Assembly: GCA_023374025.1 (NCBI GenBank)
Contig: SIJG01000069.1
Location: 271,594 to 335,593 of the forward strand
Length of the DNA stretch: 64,000 bases
Source of the DNA: Heterodera schachtii
Lineage: Eukaryota; Nematoda; Chromadorea; Rhabditida; Heteroderidae
Direction: 5' to 3'
The position numbers and the translations under genes were made by a program. Under the pieces are notes generated by a model that ran no database searches, had not been told where the DNA came from, and saw only the letters and a list, made by a program, of their open reading frames with translations. Every line of letters starts with the position of its first letter. Position 1 is the stretch's first letter. Of the stretch, positions 25,926 through 35,679 are shown one piece after another.

Positions 25926-26528
25926 TACAAATTAAGGCTTTGGAAAAATGGTCAAAAATAAATGGGTTAGAAATTTCAACTGAAAAATGTTTTGTTCTTT
26001 ATTTAGGGAAAAATAACATGAAAAAAGAATATATAATTAACTCAAAAAAGATTTCAGAATCGGATAATGTTCGTGACTTAAAGATTATAATTGACTCGAA
26101 ACTTAATTTTTCAGAACATATTAGCAAAATTGTACGAAATGCATATCTTCGAATTTTCCAAATTTTGAGAGTTTTAAAAACCAGAGAAATTAAGAATATA
26201 ACCGCAGCTTATAAAACTTTTGTACGTCCTCAATTAGAATATGCCACAGAAGTTTGGAACCCTAACATAAAAAAAGATATTGACAAAATTGAACGTGTTC
26301 AAAAATTTTTATAAAGGGTTTACCAGCCTTGATGCTGGAAAAAGTTTCTTTTTCTCAGAAAGGCCCAGGAGGCCTTTACTTTTACGAGTAAAGCGCCACA
26401 CGGCCAAAACTCAAAATAATTTTTTCAATAGAATGGTAAAAAACTGGAATAACCTTCCAGTGGTAGCGGTTCAAATTAATAAGGCAAAGGAATTCATGGG
26501 TTTACTAAAAGCAATGAGTTCTGAGTAG
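25926..26528 (+). pseudogene. LINE RT thumb and C-terminal region
   Basis: ALEKWSKINGLEISTEKCFV, DLKIIIDSKLNFSEHI, YKTFVRPQLEYATEVWNPN and IERVQKF are the usual post-YADD blocks of CR1/Jockey RTs. A frameshift at about 26,308 splits off the last part (26,310-26,528), which keeps the family's C-terminal NNFFNRMVKNWNNLP motif and ends at TAG. Sequence from 26,529 to about 26,690 is 3' UTR-like, with AATAAA at about 26,668-26,678. Confidence 0.75.
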
Positions 26529-27423
26529 GAATACGCGCCTTTATTTGGATCATCTTCTCGTGGTGGTTATAGCATCCATAATTTCTACAACTTTTTTATG
26601 CGTATTTATTTCTTTAAGTTATTGATAATAATTAATTGGTAAGCTTTATAAAGAATGCTTTTCAAAATAAATGAATAAAGCATTAATATTGTCCTTTTAT
26701 TTTTATAGGAAGCGTTTAAAAAATCTATTCACAATAAATTAACCTATAATTTTTTAGTTTATTTTCAACTGAAATTAATTAACTAAGTTAATAATTAGTA
26801 ATTTTTTTTAAATCCACCTTGTACTTTGATAGAAATATTAGAAATTTGCATTTATTTTTTTTTGAAAAATCAGTGTACTTGTTAATTTTTATATTACCGA
26901 TTAAGGCATTTTCATATTTCATTTCTGCTAATTAAATTAATTACATTTTTTTCAAATTTAATAAATAATTCGATTTATTTCCTTATCACAAGAAAATATT
27001 TGTATTTTTTGTCTGACTAATAGAGATTTATAAATTATTTTAGCTTCAATTTTTTATTTTTACTTCACTGCTTTGTTTTTATTTCTTCTATTTAAATTTT
27101 CAAAGTTTTTCTCATGGAAATTGACCACCTTTTTTTAATGTGAATTCGAATGATCTTTTAAAATACTATTAGAAAATTATGTACATATTATAATTCGCAC
27201 TTTTTATTTTTTTAAAGTTTCTAAATTTATTTCACTAATTAAATATTTCTAATAATTTTAATAATAATATGTAGAAAATTGTCTTCTGTTTTTGTAAGGG
27301 TGAAATTTTTAAAGCTTTTATTTGTTGGTGGCGATGGAATGGAGTTATGAGGTTATTAATTCTGTTCTTTGCCCGAGTATTAATGTTGTTTTATGGGTGG
27401 TTCTCATTAATGTGAATAAATTT

Positions 27424-27640
27424 GACGTCCAATTGAACCTTTGTTTGACCTATTCTCGGGCCGTTACCATCTTCTTCTTCTTCTTTTGATACTGCATCCT
27501 TTTTTAATTATCTAAAGAATTATATAATGTTTTTTCATATTTAAAAAAGCATATTGAATATATTCAATATTTTTTATATATATTTTGTAGACTCTTGCGT
27601 TGAACCAGCAATTAAATGATATAACCTGATATTTTATTTT
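27424..27640 (+). other. Conserved islet, paralogue of 20,121-20,208 (inverted)
   Basis: The first block is 27,424-27,465 and the second about 27,600-27,640 (TTGAACCAGCAATTAAATG). Between them lies T-rich sequence that begins GTTACC right after the first block and ends TTTTGTAG before ACTCTTGCGTTGAACC. It therefore has the GT...AG form of an intron of about 125 bp that is absent from the inverted copy. Confidence 0.4.
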
Positions 27641-29384
27641 TTTTAACCGCAGTTAAACAATTCATTTATTTGTTTGTTTATCCTTTTTTAGATTTCAATA
27701 AATTATGTTGTATCAAGACATTTTTACCTAAAATATATATTAGCTTCGCTGTTTTTTTAAATTATATTTTTAATATTTTTTAAAAAGGCTTATTTATAAT
27801 GAATTGTTGTCGTTTTTAATTATTTGATATCTTCAACGAGATGGAATATTTTTATTATATATATAATAATTGCAAATGTGAAATAAGCTAATGTTTGATG
27901 TTTTTTAAATTATTTTCATTCCAATAAATTTTCAAAACACGAATGGAAACAATCGCTAGTGTAAAATAAGTCAATGTTTTTTTTATTAGCGTTTGTTTGA
28001 ATATTAAGCAATTTATTATTTTTGTTTTAATGTTGTTAATTATATATTTTTTGAATTTTTATTTAAATTTATTATTTGGATTGAATTTTTCTAATGAATT
28101 AACTTTTACATGAAATAAAGTAAATTTTTATTTGATTCTATGTTTTTATTTTTCAATTAAACTTTGCATTAGTTCATTCTTTTTGTTACATTTTTATCAT
28201 TGCATTTAAATTATATTTATAATTAGTTTTTTTAATTCTTATGTATCTAAAAGCCATTTTTTATATAAACATGTTTGAATTTAATTTTATTGATTAAAAT
28301 ATTATTGCTATATTCTTTTTAAATTTTCAATATGTAAATTGTCAAGGTTAAATGTTAACTTTTTTATTAATTTCCGTATAATGTATTAGTTTCATTTGAA
28401 AAAAAATTTAATAACGTTTTAAGTTAAAAATTATTTAATTTACACATTTATAAACTAAAAATTAATACTTTACCCTTTCATCCATTTGTCTTTGAGTTTA
28501 AAATCAACCAATTCTACACTTTTAATTTTGTCTATTTTTTGATTAATATTCTACCTTTTCACTGGTAAGTTGCCAATTTCATCTTGTCTCAGATTTTAAA
28601 AAATTGAAGTGCAAATTTTTTAATTTTTATATGAAATTAATATATTAAAAATTTTTAATTGCATTTTCAATTACTAAAACAGAGCTCCCATTTCGTTAAA
28701 CTGTAATTATAAATGCTTCTTAAAGTCAACCATAGGTATTCAATTTAATCACTCCCAATTTATGCGCTTTTAATTATATTTTTCAATAAATTGGTATTTT
28801 ATGCAAAGTTTGCATATAATTTACAAACTTTAAAACAACTTACATTGAAAAATATTTTGTTGGTTAAATTATTTTCATTGGTGCTAATTAAAGATAGTAT
28901 TATTTTTAGAGTCAGTGTATTTTTTGTTTTATATTAAAAATTTTATTATTACATATTTTATTGTGAAAAAGAAGGAATTTTATTAATATGCATTATCTTT
29001 TATGTAAAATTTTAATTTAATAAAAGATTAAAATTATTGTTACGTAAAATTGTTCTTTTGTTTTTTTAACTTTTTTATAGTTTTTATAGTATTATTATTC
29101 TCATTTTCGTTCGCGACCTTGAGCTTGGTAGACAGACAGACATCTTCGTTTTTGGCTTATACTGAAAGTTATATTTTTATGATGATATTTATTTTTATTA
29201 GTTTTAGTTTAAATTTTATTTTTTAATTTCTTTATTTAGACCTTTTGCTTATTTATAATTTAATACAAAATTTATGCATTTAAGATTTGGTGCATTTAGT
29301 TTATACTCCAAAATTTTGATGGATGCTAACAAATGTTAAAAGATAAGTTTTAATTGAATAAGACAAATAATACTTTTTACTTTT

Positions 29385-29990
29385 TATATATATTTTAATT
29401 TATGAATGGTATCCGTCCTCGGATGCCAAGGACGTCCTTGGAAATAAGCATTTAAAGAAATAATTAAAAAAATTTAATTTTTGACTTTTTATAACAAATT
29501 TTTATTAACTTATAGCATTATTGGTGCAAAATCTGGTACTAAATCTCACAAAAATTCCCAAATTTTTTCCCGTCAGCGCCTATAGGCACAACCGGGACCT
29601 TTCCATTTTTTGAAATTTGATTCAAAAAAACACCCAGAAATCGTAAAAATAATCTATTTTTGAAAAAAATGTGCCTATTTTGTAAAAATCTGTTAACAAA
29701 TTACATCATCATTTTTAAAAAAATTTCCGGCAGCGCCTATCGGCACTGCCGGACCCCATCGCCCCCCCCCCCCAAGTTCCCAAAAACTTTTTGCAAAAGC
29801 GCGCCCCACAAAAATGTTTATGAGGTGAAATGAGGAAAATGTCCAACAGAAAAAAATATCGTTCAAGTTCATTCCAGCGAGAAATAGAAACTTTTGAATA
29901 AAATTTAACATATGATAAAAATTTTAAATGTCCTTGGATTTCATGAATTTTCTCTTTGTAAATCTTTGTATATTAATTAAAGAAAGAAAA
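29385..29990 (-). repeat. Interspersed repeat, copy B (inverted relative to copy A)
   Basis: Reverse complement of 15,418-16,145, with the same palindromes and a shorter poly-C run (29,761-29,773). The ATTAATTAAAGAAAGAAA end is shared (29,971-29,988 here). It lacks about 110 bp present in copy A between the first and second GC palindromes. Homology continues beyond the repeat on the 28.4-29.3 kb side. Confidence 0.75.
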
Positions 29991-30639
29991 AACATTTTTA
30001 TTTTATCGTAATTTTTTAAAGCAAATTTTAAATGAATTTGAAGAAATTTTGTACTTTTTAAAATATTTTTTAAATTTCTTTTAGTATAAATTATTATTTT
30101 TTATTTAATGGTAAGTAATTTCTATATATTTTAAATGATAATTATGAAAAAAATTAATTCAAATGATTTGGGTAGCTATTTTTTTATTAATCTCTCTTTG
30201 GACTCTTTTTTAATATACATAGTTTATCGTCATTTCATCAATTTAAATTTAAATGAAGTAAGGAGAAATATGTTTTTAAATAATCGTAACTTCGTTATAA
30301 CAAATATACAGGTTGCAGAACATTTATTGTTTTCTAATTTGCTTATAAAATTTAATAGTAGAATGAATTTTTATTTTATATTTTGTGATATAGATCGTTT
30401 TCAAGAAAAAATCTTTATGTTGTTTCTCTAATCCCGAGATTAAAGTTTCATTTAGGGAATCTTTTTTCGAAACAAAGGTATACTTTATTTACTATATTGA
30501 ATCCTTTATTGTTCAATTGTTTCTTTATTCAAAATAAATATGTTTACATCTTTTTAATTTATATAATGCCAATTAAATTATTTTTGATGCAATTTTTTAA
30601 AATATTTTATTATTATTATTTGTATTGTACAATAGTGGA

Positions 30640-31050
30640 AAATGAAGGACTGAATTTAAGTATTTGCAGCACATTTTACAAGACTTTTGGGCGGCTAATT
30701 GCTTTGAGTGTCTATTTGCTGCATATAATTTTTTGGATAATATCGTTTTTGATAAATTTTTTATTTAATTTAGTATTTTTATCAAAGCATTTTTCACGAG
30801 CTGAATATGTCAATGTTTTTATTAGCGTTTGTAGCAATATTATATAATTGCTAGACATTTAATTTTCTTAATAAAACTCGTCGGCTCTCCATAGTAATTT
30901 TGGTTTTTCAGTAGGATTCCTGCGACATATGGGAATAAATCAATGTTTTGGCTATAGTTAATAACTTATAATAAATTAGCTATATATATTTTAATAAATT
31001 TTTAAGAATAAAAGTTTGACACCTTTATTTACTTTTATATTTAAATTTCT
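30640..31050 (+). repeat. Segment duplicated at 42,456-43,110
   Basis: AATTTAAGTATTTG at 30,653, followed by CAGCACATTTTACAAGACTT, corresponds to 42,471. Further matching landmarks are ATTTAATTTTCTTAATAAAA, GTAGGATTCCTGCGA, AATAAATCAATGT and AGTTTGACACCTTT. Removing the 10,247-bp Helitron, the offset is about 1.57 kb. A conserved TTTGCAG or TTTGTAG lies directly before CACATTTTACA in both. Confidence 0.7.
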
Positions 31051-32022
31051 TTTCTCTTGTTGTGTCTTAATTAACGCAAAAAAATTATTTAATGTATTCA
31101 TATTAATTTTCAAGCTTCCAGGCTGCGAAGGATTTATTTTTATTTTTTTCTTCTTGGATCGTGAACATACAAGTTGGTCCTGCCCATCATGCGCATGTTA
31201 GAATTAAATTATTATGGTTTATCAATATATTGTTAAATAATTCGCGATTAAATTGCTCCTTTTTAATTCAGACAAGATCATTCTGATTTCTAAGCAGTCC
31301 CAACAGTGATTTTTTATTTTTAAAATTAGAGAAATTTTATTTAAATTTTAATTTTTAAATACAGCCGAATTCCATTAATCAAAATAGAAAAAAAATTAGT
31401 TTATATATTGTATTCACTAATAAAATATAATAAATAATTTTGATTATTTGTATTTAAATATATATTCATTTTTTGATAATATATATTACTTTTTTCATTG
31501 GTGAGAGGCTAATTTTCATCTTTTATCAGATTTTAAGGTTTTTAATTAATATATATATATTTCACATACAATTACACTTATAAATTTTTTATTTAATCGT
31601 ACTTAATTTTTCTTTCAATTTATTTTTATTTAAATTCCATTAATTGTATTAAAAACTGCGGAATAAACCTATCTTTTTAAATGATAATTATAAAAAAAAT
31701 AATTCAAATAATTTCGGCAGGCGTTTTTTGTTTATCTCTGTTTATGTATTATGTATTATTATTTCTATTTTTATTTTTCAATTAACTAGTAAATTCTTTC
31801 TTTTTGATAAGAACAAAAAGAATTAAATGTTTATTTTCAAATGAATAATTTTTAGACTTTTAGAACTTTGATTCTTTTTTAAATTTTTGGATATTACATA
31901 TTTTAAAATACTTGAAATTTTTTTGTTGAATTTATTTTTCTTTCCACTATTATCTGTCCTTGAACGCATGAGGAGGGAGCTTTTTAGGCATGAAAACATT
32001 TGCTTATTTAAATTAGTTTTAA

Positions 32023-32062
32023 CTAGCGGTTGAATGCGCCTTCGGCGCATCGCAACCGCTAG
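32023..32062 (-). terminator. Helitron 3' terminal hairpin and CTAG end
   Basis: A 40-nt near-perfect palindrome with outer arms CTAGCGGTTG / CAACCGCTAG, inner arms ATGCGCC / GGCGCAT, a TTC (GAA) loop and a 2-3 nt bulge. Helitrons end in a GC-rich hairpin followed by CTRR. Here the CTAG is both the CTRR and the end of the outer arm. This is the transposition terminator recognised by the Rep protein, not a transcription terminator. Confidence 0.85.
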
Positions 32063-32216
32063 GATTTACGAATGTGTTATAAACAGTAATTTTTGAATAA
32101 AGTATTATGAAGTTAAAAGGAAAGACTTACTTTAAGCGTATTCGTAGTCTTGGTCAATCAGAAGAGCAACAAATTTATAGAACCAATCTAATTACAATTC
32201 TTCTCTAAAGCATTAT
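32063..32216 (-). other. Helitron 3' untranslated tail
   Basis: Sequence between the helicase stop codon (32,217) and the terminal hairpin. It is AT-rich with a possible AATAAA-like stretch but no recognisable coding sequence. Confidence 0.6.
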
Positions 32217-33905
32217 CTAATCACTATTATCTAATAACTCTCTGTACACAACATTCTTCACCTTTCTCTCTAAATTACTATCATCTAATCTAATTCTAAG
32301 CTTATTCCAAGCCCTTGCTCTCGAAAGAGCCACATACAATTGGCCATGGCTAAACACATCTTTTCTCAAATCTATGCCAACTTGCTCAAGGGTTTGACCT
32401 TGAGCCTTGTTAATTGTCATTGCAAAAGCTAACATCAAAGGGAATTGGTGCCTATGCAGGTCAAAAGGGTAATCTTCAGAACAGCAAAGCGTAATCCGAG
32501 GAATGTACACAACCTGACCTGCCTTATCTCCAGTCAAAATCTTACACATTATCAAATTCGGTTGCATTTCTTCTATCTTCATTCTCGAACCATTACAAAG
32601 TCCCATTTCTATATTTAAATTCCGCATTAATAAAACAATAGCATTCTTCTTCAGTCTCAACTTATGCCGTGGAAACCCTGAAGGGTTCAAAGCATTCAAA
32701 TACTCGTCCAAATATTCATCTGCTCTTTGTCTATTCTCGTCTTGTGCTAAGTCTATACTCGTATACACAATTTCTTCTCCAGGCAACATATCCAAAACTC
32801 TATTGTTTATTTCACTAACATCAATATTCTTCGGTGCTAAAATGGCACTTTTGGCCATTTCATTCCAATTCTCAGAAGCAATACAATTTGCAAAAATCTC
32901 TTCTGCTAAATCACCATAGCTAATACAATTCTCGGGCAAAATCATCTCATCATTTTCACTGTTCCATTTTCCACTTCCAATTTCTAACAAATCTTTTGCA
33001 AATTCTTGCTCTGTTTCAAGAGCTCTCATATTCTTCGTCAATTTATATCTTTTAGCCAATCTCCAATACTCACTTCTCTTTAAGGTTGAATTAACCACTT
33101 CAGCTCTCGTAGCATGTCGCTGAATTGGAAGGGTTTGACGAAAGTCTCCCGTCCAAAGCATGACTTTGCCACCAAACGCAATTCTATTATTCATAATCTC
33201 TCTCAATTTCTCATCCAAAGTTCTCATCGCGCGCTTATTTATCATAGGCGCTTCATTACAAATAAATAAATCTGTTTCATTCAATTCTTGCCAAGCTTTA
33301 GATCTTGGTCCAACATTCGAATTGCTCATATCTAATGCTAATCCAAATCTATTGTGCAATGTTCTCCCGGCAGGTAGCAAAGTTGCTGCAATGCCAGTAA
33401 AAGCCATTGTACAAACTTTTTTCTTTTGACCTCTTAGCATATGTACTATTGTCTTGTTCACATGTGTCTTTCCTGTTCCACCCGGTCCACTAAAAAAGTA
33501 GAACGCGGGTTCGTTTGCAGGATTCCATATTCTATGCAAAATGGCATCACAAACATTCCTCTGTTCATTATACATCAAAGCATAGTTTCTTTGTCCCAAA
33601 TCCAATTCTTCGGCTAAATCAAACACTTGTTCAACATCATCATCGACATTTATCTGTTCCATGGTCGGAAAATCGGCAAGCGTTTTTCCAGCCTTCATAA
33701 TTTCAAGTGCTATTTCTCTGTACGCTTTAGCATAAGCTACTTCTTTTCTAAAATTCCTACTAAAATCTTCAGACAATGAGTCTCTAAACATATTCCAAAG
33801 CTCCTCCGGTTTCGCCGGATTGCAATGGACTAAAATCAATGCAAAAAATTCTCTCAATTTCCATGGCATTTCAAAACTCTCAGCTTCTTCTAAGCTCTTT
33901 TCCAT
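32217..33905 (-). CDS. Helitron Pif1-like helicase part of Rep-Hel
   Basis: A 562-codon 5'-to-3' superfamily 1 DNA helicase of the Pif1/RecD2 type, which unwinds the displaced strand during rolling-circle transposition in the nucleus. Motifs by residue in this segment are Walker A GPGGTGKTH (140-148), motif Ia AFTGIAATLLPAGRTLHNRF (168-187), Walker B region DLFICNEAPM (212-221), motif III WTGDFRQTLPI (251-261), LTKNMR, RLKKNAIVLLMRNLN and GLCNGSRM, then MTINKAQGQTLEQVGIDL and LYVALSRARAWNKLRI near the C-terminus. The Walker B Asp of the usual DEAP is Asn here. The ATG at 33,905 is internal: upstream homologous sequence (RGLIRNDEEWKRA) lies in another frame, so the natural start is much further upstream. 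Confidence 0.9.
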   Translation of the reverse strand: MEKSLEEAESFEMPWKLREFFALILVHCNPAKPEELWNMFRDSLSEDFSRNFRKEVAYAKAYREIALEIMKAGKTLADFPTMEQINVDDDVEQVFDLAEELDLGQRNYALMYNEQRNVCDAILHRIWNPANEPAFYFFSGPGGTGKTHVNKTIVHMLRGQKKKVCTMAFTGIAATLLPAGRTLHNRFGLALDMSNSNVGPRSKAWQELNETDLFICNEAPMINKRAMRTLDEKLREIMNNRIAFGGKVMLWTGDFRQTLPIQRHATRAEVVNSTLKRSEYWRLAKRYKLTKNMRALETEQEFAKDLLEIGSGKWNSENDEMILPENCISYGDLAEEIFANCIASENWNEMAKSAILAPKNIDVSEINNRVLDMLPGEEIVYTSIDLAQDENRQRADEYLDEYLNALNPSGFPRHKLRLKKNAIVLLMRNLNIEMGLCNGSRMKIEEMQPNLIMCKILTGDKAGQVVYIPRITLCCSEDYPFDLHRHQFPLMLAFAMTINKAQGQTLEQVGIDLRKDVFSHGQLYVALSRARAWNKLRIRLDDSNLERKVKNVVYRELLDNSD

Positions 33906-33917
33906 TCTTCATCATTT

Positions 33918-34265
33918 CTAATCAAACCTCTTTCCAAACATGCAGATGAAAAAGTTTCGCAAACTTTTACATTGGTATTCAGATCTATCTGTTTTTAAAT
34001 CGTCATAGGAGCATGCTCCCTTAACATTTAATAACAATAGCCTCAGGTGATATCGTTCCGGCTCAGCCGGTGATACTTTTACCATTCGGCCAATTGTGTT
34101 AAAATATGTTTTTCTCTCAGTCCATTTTCCTTTCTTGAAACAAAACTTCTCCGGTATCTGATGATACAACAGAGTCTTTGCCAAAACATTTCTCTTATTC
34201 AATTCAAACCATCCCATTAACTCAGATCCATTCGATATTCTTTCACGAATCTCTTCTTCTTCCAT
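33918..34265 (-). CDS. Rep-Hel segment between nuclease and helicase
   Basis: 115 codons in the same frame as the Rep segment, separated from it by a TAG at 34,269-34,271. It contains GSELMGWFELNKRN, LLYHQIPEKF, TIGRMVKVSPAEPERYHLRL and NVKGACSYDDLKT, which is the conserved linker found in Helitron proteins. Its last codons are out of frame. One base too many in an A-run (T-run on +, 33,965-33,968) shifts it away from CETFSSACLERGLIRNDEEW. A base missing near 33,891-33,895 shifts it back into the helicase. Confidence 0.8.
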   Translation of the reverse strand: MEEEEIRERISNGSELMGWFELNKRNVLAKTLLYHQIPEKFCFKKGKWTERKTYFNTIGRMVKVSPAEPERYHLRLLLLNVKGACSYDDLKTDRSEYQCKSLRNFFICMFGKRFD

Positions 34266-34268
34266 ATT

Positions 34269-34889
34269 CTAATCAAAATAACATATCTGTTCTCCTTGCA
34301 AATGTACAGTCAAAGACATAATACAATAACTTCTGTCATACATAGGCAATTCAAAAATTCTCCATAAAGCTTCTTGCGGGCAAACATACCGCGCATCAAT
34401 AAACTCTTTAACTTCATCATGATTCAAGAACGGTTGTCTCTTCTTGAAATGTTTTAGGGTATCCCTTAGACCTCTCATTCCATTCTTGTCAACAAACTCT
34501 TCCATGCATGGGCAATTTGGGTTCAAATTGCCACATGGTCCATGAATCATAAACCTTTTTACCAAATCAAATAAATCAGGTACTAATTCCTTGTCTGGGA
34601 TTCTCGCACTAATTCCTTTTTTCTCAACATCTTCACCATTTATCAATTTGTCTTGTTCAGCCAATGTCAAAAGCAAATGGATGTGCGGTAGTCCCCGTCC
34701 TTGGTTCTCTACCGGACACATCCATGCAATCGCTTCGCCAAAAATCTTTTTCTTAGCTATCTCATTCATAATAGCTTTAACTTTTAAATTAAAAACTCTG
34801 ACAACCAAATCTGGTCTATCACTTGGTGTCTGTTCATGAAACAAATTCTCTGAAATCTCTTCCCATTTCGGGTTACATGTCATAGTCAA
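34269..34889 (-). CDS. Helitron Rep (HUH endonuclease) segment, tyrosine region missing
   Basis: Starts within [12 protein letters not shown] (Rep motif 1), then [13 protein letters not shown] (Rep motif 2; His69 and His71 form the metal-binding HUH pair), [39 protein letters not shown] and [15 protein letters not shown] before a TAG. In family members roughly 100 or more residues with the catalytic Tyr motif (Y-x2-K-Y-x2-K type, usually near YNPYLLLKYNCHINVE) lie between PCM and KEFIDARY. Here only about 35 unrelated-looking residues are present. Strand cleavage by this copy is therefore not expected. Confidence 0.85.
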   Translation of the reverse strand: MTMTCNPKWEEISENLFHEQTPSDRPDLVVRVFNLKVKAIMNEIAKKKIFGEAIAWMCPVENQGRGLPHIHLLLTLAEQDKLINGEDVEKKGISARIPDKELVPDLFDLVKRFMIHGPCGNLNPNCPCMEEFVDKNGMRGLRDTLKHFKKRQPFLNHDEVKEFIDARYVCPQEALWRIFELPMYDRSYCIMSLTVHLQGEQICYFD

Positions 34890-35665
34890 AAATATATCTG
34901 GTTTACCAAACCGTCTAACAACGCCATTGCATCTTGAAAATACTTCTCAACATATCTCGGACTATTTGTCACACTTGAGGGAAGAATGACCTTCCTTCCA
35001 AGTGGCAAACCTCTTTCTTGTGCTCGTCTCATTAACATATTATCAACATTCTTATATGCATATGCCAAAATTTTTTTCTGATTATGTCTAATCCAATCCA
35101 TTCTATCTCCCTCAATCTTTACATATTCATCAACACAATATTGTTGAAAGAGCTTCCCTCCATATAAAATAGGATTGAATTCTCTTTCTCTAATTGCTAA
35201 TGTGTAGCACACATACTGAAGTCTTGTCACTTTTCTATTACTATTCCTTTGCTTCATTCCTGGGTTCCAACCAAGCGTTCCACGCGGATAAAACAACGGG
35301 TACGTCATTGGTGTCACCATAGGGTCAATACTATTCAATATCTTCAATTCTTTTCCGCGTTCTCTGATCACTATCTTGGCATTTGGCATTTCACCATCTG
35401 CCCCAGGTACATAGACTGCAGCAACTTCATTCGCTCGAGGTACATTGTACCCCAAACGTCTGTCCAATTGCTTTCCGGTCTCAAACAAAAGCTTGATCTC
35501 GGTTGGCTCTCTGTTCTCATGTCTCGCTCTATCAGCTTCATCATTTTCTTCCTCTTTCATCATCACATAAGCCTCAGCAAATGGATTCACATTCCTTATC
35601 ACTTCATAAGCAGTTCTCAGCAATTGAGGGTCAATACCAGCATTGGCATGCCTCATTGCTCGCAT
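34886..35665 (-). CDS. Helitron protein, Helitron-like N domain segment
   Basis: 259 codons containing [97 protein letters not shown]-like [20 protein letters not shown] and [20 protein letters not shown]. This is the Helitron_like_N region that precedes the HUH nuclease in all autonomous Helitrons. The frame is lost at about 34,920, where one base is missing before [19 protein letters not shown]. The ATG used here is internal; upstream residues continue in the previous frame. Confidence 0.85.
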   Translation of the reverse strand: MRAMRHANAGIDPQLLRTAYEVIRNVNPFAEAYVMMKEEENDEADRARHENREPTEIKLLFETGKQLDRRLGYNVPRANEVAAVYVPGADGEMPNAKIVIRERGKELKILNSIDPMVTPMTYPLFYPRGTLGWNPGMKQRNSNRKVTRLQYVCYTLAIREREFNPILYGGKLFQQYCVDEYVKIEGDRMDWIRHNQKKILAYAYKNVDNMLMRRAQERGLPLGRKVILPSSVTNSPRYVEKYFQDAMALLDGLVNQIYF

Positions 35666-35679
35666 TGCATGCTCAGTAT

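Larger units (their letters stand above)
23050..26690 (+). mobile_element. Decayed non-LTR retrotransposon (CR1/L2/Jockey-like LINE)
   Basis: In order on the + strand are an ORF1-like coiled-coil and nucleic-acid-binding region, an apurinic-type endonuclease, a reverse transcriptase, and the C-terminal region common in CR1-type elements, followed by AATAAA-containing 3' sequence to about 26,690. All parts carry frameshifts or stops. The catalytic FADD-type motif of the RT is deleted, so the copy is dead. Its G+C is higher than the flanks. Its 3' end coincides with the A-rich to T-rich switch. No target-site duplication was found by eye. Confidence 0.85.
26690..32022 (+). other. T-rich block between LINE and Helitron
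   Basis: The + strand is T-rich again immediately after the LINE. No ORF with balanced composition is present. The ORFs at 30,135-30,431 and 30,497-30,847 are Phe/Leu/Ile-rich and look like chance translation of T-rich DNA. The block contains sequence paralogous, in inverted orientation, to 15.4-16.5 and 20.1-20.3 kb, and in direct orientation to 42.4-43.1 kb. Islets occur near 27,320-27,480, 27,590-27,620, 28,730, 29,105-29,150 and 30,880-30,930. Confidence 0.5.

Noticed and set aside
5400..26500. Replication-origin or prokaryotic-style strand skew
   Set aside because: The switches coincide with inverted paralogous segments and a LINE, which points to rearrangement or transcription rather than to an origin or terminus.
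30135..30847. Two adjacent ORFs of 98 and 116 codons
   Set aside because: Phe/Leu/Ile/Asn-rich translations of T-rich DNA. The paralogous segment at 42.4 kb does not preserve the second frame (a stop replaces the codon after DF).
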